From Meandrina meandrites (lineage: Eukaryota; Cnidaria; Anthozoa; Scleractinia; Meandrinidae): a DNA stretch of 64,000 nucleotides. Positions 25,391 to 36,455 of this stretch are shown here, piece after piece; the stretch's first letter is position 1, and each line of letters opens with the position of its first letter. The DNA is taken from contig OY855905.1 in the NCBI GenBank assembly GCA_963693305.1, forward strand, positions 44,130,895 through 44,194,894, written 5' to 3'. The notes under the pieces were generated by a model, which saw only the letters and a program-made list of their open reading frames with translations, had not been told where the DNA came from and searched no databases. Position numbers and translations under genes: made by a program.

Positions 25391-25937
25391 CCTGAAGATA
25401 AGAGAGTTGATATCTTTGATATATTCGTGGGGTGTGTCAAGAATCGAAATGGAATGCACCAGCTGTGAAATTCCACGAATACAATCAGATGCCTTTTGCT
25501 ATGCACGCATCGCTTTAAATAAACTTGGTTGTCTTAAAATTACACTCCTTTTGCTCGTTTTCCGTTTCAAACATAATTATGATGCCATTTCATAATAAGT
25601 ACTTTAAGGTGACGCTGAGTGGGGTATGATCTTTCTTGGGGATTTTTTTGTGTGTGCGGTGGGGGGGGGGGGGGGAGGTAATTTGAGCGGGAAAATGTTC
25701 TTAAACGTGATTTTGTATCTCCGTAAATCAATGCTTACTTGATCAAGAAACTTATCAAAGCCGGAATATTCTGCACTGTACAAAAAAATATATAACATTA
25801 TTACATCGCTTAAAGTTCAGGGCAGAGTTCAAGATGTCAACATCTGGACAATGTAAAGACATTGTTTACTAACTTTAAGGATGGGTACGTTCTAAGCATG
25901 TTCATAAAATTCTGGTTAATCTCAGCCTATATATATC

Positions 25938-26326
25938 TCTTAGTTCCTTGCCCCCAGGTGGGGGATAGGGCCAGACGTCAATCCTCGCCATCTGTCCCAT
26001 CAATTTCCGGTTTCCGTAATCATCTTGTTTTTACGGGATGGGGTGATTGGCCCCATGCCCAACCCCCAACCTGAAGGGCCAGGGTTTTCTGTCAGGGTGT
26101 CCTTCCCTTAGCCACAACATCCAGTTATTTGAAAGGCGCCGGATACCCGCCTTTTGCCGTTGTCGCTCAGCTGCAGTACAACTGCATTACCAGGGTTATG
26201 ACGAGGACATGCGACAGCCGACTTGGTGGCAGAGCCTATGACACGGTGGGCATTTCCCGGCATTTACGAAGTACTCCTGGTGGCCCCAGTGCACTCGACC
26301 AGGGCCCCTTACCACCCTTCAACCCC
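25938..26326. mobile_element. 389-bp insertion with 15-bp target duplication
   Basis: CAGCCTATATATATC occurs at 25923-25937 and again at 26327-26341. Copy 2 has a single equivalent (near 61389) and no insert. A TSD of this length points to a retroposed sequence, SINE-like or a truncated LINE end. The insert is GC-richer than its surroundings and has no poly(A) tail that I can see. Confidence 0.75.
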
Positions 26327-27034
26327 CAGCCTATATATATCAATCTATATATGGAAATAGCGATACAATTGTTATTGTTATTATTGTTGTTGCCTCGGTG
26401 GGCTTATAAATAAAATTCTAACACAAAAAAAAATTATACATTGTTACTTTTTCCTGCAGGAATATAAGGATTCCTCCTTAGCTGACGAGAGATCGGGATC
26501 TGGAATATTGATGTGCATTCAATGGCGCACAAATCACAACGTGTAGTAGCTTTAAAACTAGTTTCTCTAAAATGTGACCTTGTTGGGTGTGTAGCTTCTA
26601 TAGTTGCCCTAGCGTACTGTCGATTTTACGTTGCATATGTTTACTAAATTTTAAACTATATGTAAGAGAGAGGATAAAGGTCGAACTTTTTCAGGTGAAG
26701 GGTCACTATCGTGTTTTGCTAGTGTGCAATACTTGCCAGTGCGACAGAATCTTGTACCTTTGTTGTAATCGAAGATATGAGTAAAAAGTGCAGTCTTTAT
26801 TTCTCGCAAGTAGTGTTGTTTCCCGAAATTCACTTCTTTCTAGCTCCCCTGTTTCCTGAAATTATCTTCCATGTTTCCTTGATCCCCAAAAAATATTCTT
26901 ATTAACTGTTTTCCAAAATTCTTATCATATCTCACTATTTCATGGTTAGTTCTTTTCAAAGGTTTTGCCTGGCTAGTAACTGTAGAGATAATCCTCGAGA
27001 TAAGGGAAACTTCTTTCCATTTGAATGGAGAATA

Positions 27035-27325
27035 TTATCTTCAAACACACGGTACCGCAATGGGCACAAAAATGTCAGCCTCCTTTGCCAGGATTTTCAT
27101 GGCCAAGGCAGAAACGGATATCCATAAATGTGCTCCCTTGGAAAAGATATATCCTTGATGTCTTTTCCCAATGGAACATAAACAAAGAGGAATTAAATAA
27201 ACACGTTTGTAGAGCTAGCAAATAACTATCATCCGACCATAAAATTCACGGATTAAATTCAGTTTCAGATACAGGAATATCTTTCCTGGATACATGCGTG
27301 TATAAAGGCGAAAGATTTAAGAGCC
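27035..27325 (+). pseudogene. Penelope-like reverse transcriptase relic (copy 1)
   Basis: Pieces read TAMGTKM-like around GTACCGCAATGGGCAC, then AKAETDIHKCAPLEK, then WKRYILDVFSQWNINKEELN and SDTGISFLDTCVYKG-like residues across two or three frames. These are consecutive blocks of a Penelope-like RT palm. The catalytic YIDD is YILD here, so the second catalytic aspartate position is kept but the first is lost. The duplicate at 62436 carries YIFD. Frameshifts and stops confirm it is dead. It ends at the edge of the duplicated block. Confidence 0.65.
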
Positions 27326-27468
27326 GTTCCACGTAAGGTTCGAGTAATTTTGGAAATGGCCAAACACAACCCTACCTCAAACTTTTTCATGTGAAAGCTA
27401 TCTATGAGTAAGTAACCAAATGGGCATTAAAGATTTTTTTGTGGTGAAAATTTCCAAAAATTGGCTAA

Positions 27469-28272
27469 GGGCCGATTCGCACTAGCGGACAAGTTTTAAA
27501 TGTCATAACATTCTTGACAAAAACAAAATTGTCGTGACAAGTCAGAGACATTTTGAAGAAAACAAAAGGTGTAATTATTATTACAATAGCTCTGCACGTG
27601 CTTCTGGCATCCTAGTAAATTTCTCGGCACGGTCGTCTTGTGCAAACATCAAATAATCAGGCAGGTCCACGTGGTGAAAAATTTTAAAACGATTTGCATT
27701 TGAAGTGCGCGTGTAATGATGTTTTGTACTCGTGCGGGGAAAATGTCGCAAGTAAACTATTTCTTTTCCCCTCCATTTATCGGCACAAACTGGTTCCCTC
27801 CGCATTCATTTATTCCAACCCCTTCCACGACCTCACCTCGGCACACAAACATGTTTTGCCGCCTATCACGGAATAATTTCGCGTGTTGTTTTTTAGTACA
27901 GTCCAGACCAAACACAATAGCCAATCAACAACGCATTGTTATCTGGCATTACAAGAGGCGTTGGAATGCGACTTGACATGACTTCAGCTGCCTTGAGGCA
28001 GGACATCGGCCCCTTTGAAGATTTGTCCGTTTTGACAAAATTTGCACTTGTCCAACAAGTCGTTCGCACTTGTTTTTGCGATTGTTTGACAAAATGTATC
28101 GAGCGTGCAACGCGGACCAATCATAAGACAACTGCTTCTTTGTTTCCCTGATTTGTTTGACAAGTTCTAGGTCTCACAAAACGCATTCGCACTTGTTTTC
28201 TGTAACAAGTGACACATTAATGATGAAATCTACCAATTGTTACAAAATTTGTCCGCTAGTGCGAATTGGCCC
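27469..28272. mobile_element. TAA-flanked MITE (PIF/Harbinger-like)
   Basis: GGGCCGATTCGCACTAGCGG at the left end matches, with one mismatch, the complement of the right end. TAA flanks both sides (27466-27468, 28273-28275). Three-base TWA duplications are typical of PIF/Harbinger. The interior repeats TTCGCACTTGTTTT-type words, and no transposase is present. It sits just outside the end of duplication copy 1. Confidence 0.78.
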
Positions 28273-29229
28273 TAACTTTGCATGACTCTCATCACAACAT
28301 AGAAGGCATAATCATGCATAACCTCCAAATCCAAATCCAAATCCAAATCATGCAACTTTTCTAGACAGTCTTTCTACTTTGTAAAAATTGTATTCATTTT
28401 TCCAGGGACCGCTTCTCTGCAGAGAAACAGTTTGAAACAAAGATGGCAGTTTGCAGGTTTTGTCAAAGTAGCAATTTTAGTCATTTTAGACGCCAAAACG
28501 TATGACCTATTGTTTCGTTTTCGTTTCTTTGCTATTATATGATCGTGTGTGGTTACCTAAATCTTTAAAACACTACAAGAAAGACACTTCTGACTGCAAT
28601 GGTCTGAAAACAACAAAAATATGGACTGGAAATGCGCGTGACTTTGGCGTGACACTCAAGTACATACGTGAATCATACATAAAATATTTTAATACTCTTT
28701 TTTCCACTCGCAGTTGAAAATTATGAGCCAAGACGATTACTTTGTTTCGTTCGTTCATGTGATAAGTCTCGTGTTTACATTATCTTGATTTCGTGGCTGA
28801 GTGCCTGAACGTTGACAGCTGCGCTTCCTTGCGCTTTTCCGGGTGGTAAAAGCATCTGTTGGGAGGAGGCGGGTGGGGTGGCAGAGTGTTTCATTGTTGT
28901 TGCGACAAATCTGGTTCGTTTCAAATCCTCGGGCAAGCAAAGTAAAATTACTCGCTTAATTGGGTTTTGAAGTCGAATTTGCCGATGAAGAATGCTACAT
29001 TACATCTGGCATCTCCAAAGAATAGAATACTTTCGTTCACAGAGAAATTCGGCAGCCGAATGGAGTACAAAAGTTTCAACTGTTAGTACATGCAAAACTT
29101 CACGTACCGAATCGAACGAAAACCAGTGGATCAGTCTCTTTTATCATCTGCGAATTAATTCGAATGTAATATATTTTCCTTATGCTGTGTTGTGGATGCA
29201 AAGCAATATTACCGTCACACGGCCTGTTA
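28273..29229. other. spacer with short AAATCC microsatellite
   Basis: Four copies of AAATCC near 28327-28350. Part of 28840-28900 resembles 63560-63615, so it is repeat-derived. No gene supported. Confidence 0.45.
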
Positions 29230-29420
29230 GCCGAGAATTGTGATTGGTTATGATTGATTTGATTTCCCGTTGCCATTGTAAACGTCTATTTCCATTTTTA
29301 CGAAGCTTTTTCAGCCCCTGAAGAAGGTTACTTTTGTCTAGCCGAAATATTGGGCAATAAAGTTTATGTAGCCTTTTTAGTTGTCCGATCAGCCTTGCAT
29401 TTGGTTCATGCAATTTCGTG
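29230..29420 (+). mobile_element. Penelope-like terminal repeat fragment
   Basis: Contains CCCTGAAGAAGG, then TAGCCGAAATATTGGGCAAT, then AGTTGTCCGATCAGCC, a block I associate with terminal regions of Penelope-like elements. The same block, inverted and worn, is at about 63740-63830. Confidence 0.5.
29318..29347 (+). ncRNA. hammerhead-ribozyme-like core 1
   Basis: CTGAAGA, a hairpin stem GGTTA/TAGCC, then GAAA. This is the order of a hammerhead core with one additional A after CUGANGA. Stem III can be drawn (TATT/AATA), but the base before the expected cleavage point is not ideal. Probably inactive. Confidence 0.35.
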
Positions 29421-30879
29421 TCCAGATTCCTCCAGCTACTCGGTCAGCGGTAGGTCGCTAGGACGAACTCTGAAAAAATGAAATTGACCAGGTCGTTATC
29501 TGGATAGAAATTCTGGTCTTCCGGTTTTAATTGCATATGAATGAATAACTTTATTAATGTGTCAAAATGGTCTAGCCGAGGATAAAAACGCTCTATTAAT
29601 AGGGGACACAAAAACAACTAAATTGATTACCAGCCGAAATGAAATCAGTCTGCGCTGGAACAAAGACGGGACTCGAGAGAGCGGCGGAAATTGAGCCTTA
29701 CCATTTTCGGTAATTAAATTTCTCTCTTCACTATTAATCGTGTTGTCAATCTGTGTTTTAAATAAAAGGTCTTGTTCATGTTAGCCTGACGACAATCGGT
29801 GTCTTCTGCGTGTGTCCTTGACTGCTAAGCGTCCGGCACATTCATTAATTAAACCTTTTGTTTAGCGATGTTCGCCAAACAAAATTAAGGTGATGTTACA
29901 CGGGACGATTTTTAACGACGGCTTTTAACGGCGATTTTTAATCCAACATTGTTGCGTTAAAAGTCGCCGTTTAAATCAAAGGCTTCTTGCTGATAGCACG
30001 TAATGGTTCTTTCAAAACGCGAATGCTTTATAGTTTACTTCACATTTTCGAAACTATCCTAATTTATTTAGTTCGTTCATTTTTAACTCATTCATATGCG
30101 CAAAGCGCAGTGAATGAGTTGCCGTGGGGTCCGGATTTGTAGACATTTAATTACGTAGACGGAAATCAAACGGAAATTAAATTCCGTCCCTCGCAATGCA
30201 TGCTGGATCCACGTTCTTTTTTGACGAGGAGTTCCACTTCCAGCTGTTTTGCCGTCCTTTTGGGTTAGTAACAATTACTCAGTTATGTGCTTTAAATACC
30301 TGAGCTCTAAAGGATATAGCGCACACATCAATCACAGCGACCTAAAGTCTCACAGAAACCTTTAAAGAGCTCCTAATTCGATCAGACTTGACGGTCGCTG
30401 CGTTCAATTGCTATACAAACCGGTATCAAACTGCGAAACAATACAAAATAAAGCCTTCTTTATAAATGGGTATCAGTCACATTATTTCATTTATAGACAA
30501 CGTGCATTGCTGTTTCTGAAGCTATTAACCTTTCCCGCGACAGGAATTTCTGGTTTGTATGTATGCTACATAAGATTTTAGTTAGCCTAAATAGCACTCT
30601 AGTTAGCCTTAAAATCACTTTGCCTGTTGCCAAACAGTACATTATAACAGTTAAGAGATGAACAACTACCTGAACTTGTTATAATCCACTCGGTCAATAA
30701 TCTGACAAACATTTTTTCAAGTCTAAATAATGAAAGGATGCGATTCTTATTAATTTGAAGTAGCTTAAAATTCAGATGACAAGCATAAATACAATTGAAA
30801 ACTTAAAACTTGAGAAAGGGCCAACGGACAAAGCAAAGGACCCGGATCCTGGTGGATCTGATCGGCAAAATTTGGGATA
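29421..30879. other. repeat-derived non-coding spacer
   Basis: Includes a half MITE around 29889-29985 (GTGATGTTACACGGGACG) and a hairpin AACTCATTCA...TGAATGAGTT at about 30085-30119. Nothing else supported. Confidence 0.4.
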
Positions 30880-31170
30880 CAAAAAACTGAAAAACAGAAA
30901 GGCTGACCGTGCGGTTGGATTGAACTATACATATATTTTCCAATATTTCGTCAGGCACGGCCTGACTTCTTCAGGGAATGGACAACTGAAGAAAAACCGT
31001 TACAATTTAAACAACCAAGACAATAGGTAATAAGATACAATTCAAAAAAATACCGTTGAAACAAAACCAACGGGTAAACAAACAAGTCCTAATTAACAAA
31101 ATAATGTGTAACTATAGATAAAGTACATAGATAGTATAAGGGGTATAGCATATTACATTTCCTCGCGTTT
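30880..31170 (-). mobile_element. inverted terminal part of a Penelope-like element
   Basis: Read on the minus strand, 31170 down to about 31133 repeats the end of the element to its right (CAAACGCGAGGAAATGTAAT at 31939-31958), so it is a tail-reversed partial copy. It continues into a hammerhead-like motif. Penelope insertions often carry an inverted truncated copy at one end. Confidence 0.6.
30946..30974 (-). ncRNA. hammerhead-ribozyme-like core 2
   Basis: On the minus strand: CTGAAGA, a 7-bp stem GTCAGGC/GCCTGAC with a 3-nt loop, GAAA, then an ATATT/AATAT hairpin followed by UA. It has all hammerhead core boxes plus one extra A before stem II. Best preserved of the three motifs. Confidence 0.45.
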
Positions 31171-31224
31171 GTAGCCACGGTTGTTAAGGTATTGGATCCA
31201 ATACCTTAACAACCGTGGCTACAA
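31169..31224. repeat. perfect 56-bp palindrome centred on GGATCC
   Basis: Arms of 28 bp (TTGTAGCCACGGTTGTTAAG...) meet at GGATCC (31194-31199) with no spacer. It is the head-to-head junction of two inverted Penelope pieces: the right arm is inside the coding frame of the element. Confidence 0.95.
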
Positions 31225-31956
31225 TCTCTCATTCCTCAAACACGAGATCCAACACGTTCATGCTATCGCACACAAAGAAACACTCAAACCCAGTCAGACC
31301 ACACCCAACCAACCCAGTCGTGTTCCTCTTGTTATCACATACAACCCTTCCCTTAGGTCTGTATCTTCTATCATACATAGACACTTCAGTATCCTATCTT
31401 CTTCACCACGTTGCGCCAACGTATTTACATCTGTACCTCTTGTTGTTTTTCGACGGACTGACAACCTAAGTGACACTTTAGTTAAATCCAAATTACGGAC
31501 TGTCACACAAAACAACGTCTCAAAGGGATCCTTTAGATGCGGCAACAACTGTATTACTTGCCACTACATCACCGACGGCCGCAACAACTACACTTTTTCT
31601 GCTACTGGGGAAACTAGAACTATCACCGATCATATAGACTGTAACTCCAAAAGCGTCATCTACGTGGTACATTGTCGACGTTGTAACAAACAATACCTAG
31701 GCGAGACTAAAAGACGACTCAAAGACCGTTTTAATGAACACCGACGACCCGTAGACAGACCCACCCCACCTCCAGACCTACTGCAGTTTCAGACCATTTT
31801 CTTTCCGACGATCATACAACTAACGACATAGAACTTATCCCCCTAGAACTCATATATTCATCACGTGACGCTATACGCAAAGCAAGGGAAGCGTACCTTA
31901 TCGAGAGAGGTCAAACCCTTGAACCAAAGGGTATAAGCAAACGCGAGGAAATGTAA
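31181..31956 (+). pseudogene. Penelope-like element C-terminus with GIY-YIG nuclease
   Basis: The frame starts inside the protein (WIQYLNNRGYNLSFL) and contains SVSSIIHRHFSIL, VFRRTDNLSDTLVKSKL, a cysteine cluster (CGNNCITCHYI), then the GIY-YIG domain: VIYVVHCRRC, QYLGET, RRLKDRFNEHRR. One frameshift near 31780 moves the rest (SDHFLSDDHTTNDIELIPLE, RKAREAYLIERG) to another frame, ending with TAA at 31954-31956. The nuclease motifs are complete, including YLG and the catalytic-type arginine. The RT domain is missing, so this is a 5'-truncated copy, as is common in this family. There is no ATG start. Its 5' boundary is the palindrome. Confidence 0.82.
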
Positions 31957-33187
31957 TATGCTATACCCCTTATACCACTTATAAATACAATTACATCCCT
32001 CGACGGACTGACTGACACTCAAAATCTTTTTTTTTTCCTCCGAGCTTCGCTTTACCCGTTTGTCTTTACCCGCTTGTCTTTACCCGTTGTACCGTTGTAC
32101 CGCTGAAATGCTCGGAGACATTAGCTCTGTTAGAGCTACTCCATAATCCGAGGGTAAATAAAGTATTCACTTTAATTCCAGTTAGCACATTCTATCGTTA
32201 GCACTTTTATAAATCTTGACACATGATAAACGTCGAAGAAATAAGCTTAAACCAGTGTTCAAAATAAAATCGTAGTACAATAAGAAACGCTTACCTGAGG
32301 TCCCTGTAAGTTTCTGTTAGAAATGCTTGCGAAACGTTTCCCTCGCCGTTTCTACTCATTACATATTCTTCTTTATCGGGAATACGAATAGAAGAAGAAT
32401 ACCATGTGTTTGGAAACTTGTTGTGATCGCGTCAAGAAGGAAGAACATCGGCAAAACTAACTACCCAGACTCCCACTTTTTGAAAATTGTACATAGCTCC
32501 CTTAATATTTATATTTTGTTCGGTTCCTGGGCAGTCCGAAATGCCTCACGCCAATGTGCTTTAAGCTGCAATGAGTGCTTTTTCAGTAGCAAACTATTTT
32601 CGTCACAGTTAGCAAAAACGAACTTCTCAGCAAAGTCACGTGACTAATGACGTCATCACCCGGTGTCTCATATAAGAAGTAGTTTATGGTAAGAGTTATC
32701 TCTATACGACGCAGTACTCCTGCTGGCTTCAAACTGACCAAGTTATTTGGCATTTACGATTTTTCAGTTGCAAAGGATTCTGGGAATGTTCTTATTATAA
32801 CTATATATTGTTTTTATAATTATTATTATCATTATTATCATTACTAGTATCATTATTAGTTTTGCAAGTACTGAAATCTCATTTTGCAAAAACCAAACGG
32901 TTTTTATTTAAAATGATTCCCACTATTACATATTCAAACCACTTTGGTAACATCATTTACAAAGTCAAAACTGAATACTTGATTTCAGGTTTTCACTTAG
33001 ATCAAGTAAATTCTTCCTGCCTTTGAAGACAGTTATATCACACCATTCGGCCTCTTCAATGATAATCTACTTCTTTCACATTTTGGGCGGTTAATCACTT
33101 AATAAATATTTTCTTCAGACCGACTCATTCTTAATAGAAATTTCTGTGCTTTTTACTCTGTGAACAATATCATTATTTCTCATTTTA
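31957..33187. other. Penelope 3' flank and spacer
   Basis: Begins with element 3' sequence, then repeated TTTACCCG words (32049-32090) and an ATT/ATC-rich microsatellite (32816-32862). No gene recognised. Confidence 0.4.
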
Positions 33188-35060
33188 AAAGGTGGCTCGA
33201 TGTAGTTTTTTTAGCCCTAGGGAGGTTGTTTTGAAAATGAATATTGTCTTGAAGGCCAATCTTCGATTTTTGTCAAGCTACGTCATAATGATCACACATG
33301 AACAAAGTTTGATTTTTTCTTGGTTTCATAGGAACAAGTGTTACCATAGCAACGATAATCATTTTCTTTTGTTTTAAACAAGTCTGATTTTCTCGAAATC
33401 TAGACTAACTCTTGGTACTCATTTTTTGATATGTTAAAGTAGAGTAGATTGACTACCTGTAGACGAAATTTTTGAAAAATCTGTAAGAGCGTTTTTAAGT
33501 AAATCAAGAATGAAGTTTTTCGCAACAGTTTGTGGTTTCCTAGAATTGACAGTCGATATCTTTCAAAAAATTAAACCAAAAACTATTCCCCTTTTGGTAA
33601 AAGGTCTTTGATGGTGATAAATATATTAGCCATGTTCTAAACGAGCAGGGGAATGGGTACGAACATATTTTCTCTTCGGTACAAACATTCAATATCGATA
33701 TCCAAAAATTAGTAAATTCACCAAATTTGACGGTTATTGGTTTAAACCCAAAGGCATGGTACACTTAGTATGGATTGGAGGGACAGGCGTCCTCCAATCC
33801 ATACTAAGCTCTCTTATTTTAAAAGTGTACCATGCCTTTGTATTTAAACCAATAACCATCATATTTGGTAAATTTACTAATTTTTGGATGCTCTTTCAGA
33901 TTACGTGCCCCATTTTCAATTCAATCGATATTGAATGCTCGTACCAAGAAAAAATATGTTCGTACCCAGTCCCCTGCTCGTTTAGAACATGACCAATTGC
34001 AACATTAAAGTAACTATGTGAATGGCTACGATTACGAAATATTTAATTTTGAATAACTGGGCTCAAATATGTCAAAACAATATCAAAGCGCCTATTTCAT
34101 ACTTAACGGGATATTTCAGAAATGCTCTTACAGATTTTTTTAGAAGTGGTCAGTAACAAGAATAATGGTTGTGCTTTACATTGCAGTCGAAATTTAGAGC
34201 GGAAAACTACTGCGAGGGTAAGAAAATAACACAGAATTGTCGCTAAGTTTCGGCCGCCATTTTCCTTTTGTGGAGGAGGATTTCGTTTATCTTGTTCCTT
34301 GTGTATTTCCTCCCTGATGCACGTGCCATAAATATTCAATAAAATTCCCGCGCTTAGCCAATCATGATTTTATGATGAATGCATTTAATCTTGGAATTGA
34401 GAGTACGGGACTGTGAAGATTCTCTAACAATTTGGTACGTTCCGAACCCTTGCGACCTTGCTTAGCATCTTTTATTTTTCATAAAGTCTTTATGCATGAC
34501 TAGCCGCGTGGCCAAACGCAGGAATTTGAATTACTATTCATTGCACGTGCATCAGGGAGGAAATACACAAGGAACAAGATAAACAAAATCCTCCTCCTCA
34601 GAAGGAAAATGGCGGCCGAAACTTAGCCATAATTCTGTGTTATTTTCCTATGTTTGCAATAGCTTTCTGCTCTAAATTTCGACTGCTATATAAAGCACAA
34701 CCATTATTCCTGTTGCTGACCACTTCTAAAAAAATCTGTAAGAGCATTTCTGAAATATCTCGTTAAGTAATTTTTTAAAATTTCGTCTACAGGTAGTCAA
34801 TGTATCATACTTAAACACATCAAAAAATGAATACCAAGAGTTAGTCTAGATTTCGAGAAATCAGGCTTGTTTAAAAACAAAAGAAAATGATTGTCGTTGC
34901 TATGGTAACATTTCTTCCTATGAAACCAGCAAAAAATCAAACCTTGGTCATATGTGATCATTATGGTGTGGTTTGACAAAAATCGAAGATTGGCTTCCAA
35001 GACAATATTCATCTTCAAAACAACCACCCTGGGGCTAAAAATAATACATCGAGCCACCTT
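33188..35060. mobile_element. nested inverted-repeat block (A-B-B'-C-C'-A')
   Basis: Outer arms 33188-33490 and about 34745-35060 are inverted copies (ends AAGGTGGCTCGATGTA). Inside lie two further inverted pairs. B/B' is centred near 33787 (arms about 33560-33780 and 33790-34010, with GTATGGATTGGAGG at the apex). C/C' has arms about 34110-34340 and 34540-34740 (with GGAAATACACAAGGAACAAG). No transposase. Either MITEs nested inside a MITE, or one multi-armed foldback element. Confidence 0.8.
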
Positions 35061-35079
35061 AATACTGTTAGCTCATCTT

Positions 35080-35890
35080 AATATTGCTTAGACGTCATTG
35101 ACGGTTGTTATCGAAGCGGTATTTGGTTTTCGTGAAAACAAACATTTAGTCGCCGTCACATTTGTTTGATTTCTTTGCGTTTGAAAACATTTATCTTCCT
35201 AATCCATGTCAATTCCTGCATCTTAAATTGTGAAATAGATCCTTGAAAAGTAACAAACAGTAATTGACACTTAAAAGGTCTGCGTGATAACTTGGTCGTC
35301 AGGTGTTGGTGGTCTCGAATTGTTTATTGAGAATGTTTCGTCTCACTTGATTAAAACGCTCAGTTTAGAGCAGACAGACAAAGAGTTCATCCAGGATTAA
35401 GAGAAAAATTTTAGGTAATGTTGACTTTTTTTTTTACTCAACGATATGAAGTGCAGCAAAAACGTTTAAGCCCCGTTCTTTGCGGATTGCCCTTCCGTCC
35501 ACAAGTATCCCGCAAAATCGCTGACCAGAAACACAACTTTAGTTCGAAAACGTTGTCCAGCGTCAAAATTTTGAATACGCCGTTTTTGTTGTTTTCGTGT
35601 GGACGGTGAAACGAAACTGTTCGAAAATGATGACGTCACAGAATCTGATCTCTCGCCAAATAAGAATGTTTCACTGCTACCTTGGCTATTTTTAAGACTC
35701 ATAGCAAGAGAAGGAGAATTTCAATTGTTCCAGGCCAAGATTTATAACACATTTCCCTTTTCAAACCGGAACGGACAAATGTCGACAGACGAAAACAATT
35801 CGAACAAGATGCGCGAAATTTTTAGAAAACGCGGTAAAAATAAAATTGCGCTTTCAAACTACAAAACGGATATGTGTGGACGGGGCTTTA
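35080..35890 (+). repeat. local duplication, copy 1 (partner 37690-38523)
   Basis: Collinear with 37690-38523: GACGGTTGTT, TTTCTTTGCGTTTGAAAAC, CTTGGTCGTCAGGTG, then AAATTTTAGGTAATGTTG and the MITE that follows. Divergence is considerable. A third partial copy of the AAAGAGTTCAT...TTTTAGGTAATG part is at 37200-37300. Confidence 0.75.
35470..35886. mobile_element. worn MITE with TCCACACGTATCCG-type ends (copy 1)
   Basis: The left end is eroded (TCCGTCCACAAGTATCC) and the right end reads AACGGATATGTGTGGACGG. The interior CGTTGTCCAGCGT and GTTTTCGTGTGGACGG match the better copy at 38115-38523. Confidence 0.55.
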
Positions 35891-36455
35891 ATTTTTCTTT
35901 TTTACGTAAGTAATTTAAAGTATGTTTTCTTTTTAACAATACTGATTCATTTATCAGCAGGCTAACTGCTAGCTACTTTCATTTTTTCAAGCATTTGAAA
36001 GACGAAAGAAACAATTTTTATTTTTGCCGTTCAATTATATTTCTATTTCCTTTTTCACTATTCTTAACTCTCATAGTTGTTTATTGTATTTCAATCGGTA
36101 AAACCGTGTACAGAAATGGTAATACTGAACAAACTTGTTGTTTTTGTTGTTATTGGTCTACGCGATTAAGAGTACAGAGAGGAAAAATACTGAAATCCAT
36201 TTTATTTTTGAGACGGAAAATACTTTCCAAAGGAAGGGTTTTCTATGCAAATTCAAAATCTTTTAGAAATCCTTCAAAATGAATATTAAAAGTTAGTTTC
36301 AAGTGACATAACTGATACAGGAAATTTCGTTGTCGTGCATGTTATTTACTATTATTAGTATTTATTCATAAAACTCACAAATTGAGTGGAACTGACAGTC
36401 TGACACTGTTAGAAAATCCATCGAAAGATATCTTCTGCTCTAATTAACATTTAGT

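Larger units (their letters stand above)
6440..27325 (+). repeat. segmental duplication, copy 1
   Basis: From about 6440 the sequence is collinear with 46005 onwards. The shared order is linker exon A, exon B, a foldback repeat, exon C, the minisatellite, a LINE remnant and a Penelope RT remnant, ending near the word GGCGAAAGATTTAAG at 27310-27325 (62703-62718 in copy 2). The exons keep their splice sites in both copies. Copy-specific insertions and deletions interrupt collinearity. Those private to copy 1 include 9455-10425, a MITE at 10647, 11690-12795, 25026-25590 and an insert at 25938. The two copies differ mainly in these insertions and in array length. Confidence 0.85.

Noticed and set aside
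31215..31548. Additional ORFs overlapping the Penelope C-terminus on both strands
   Set aside because: Shadows of the recognised GIY-YIG frame.
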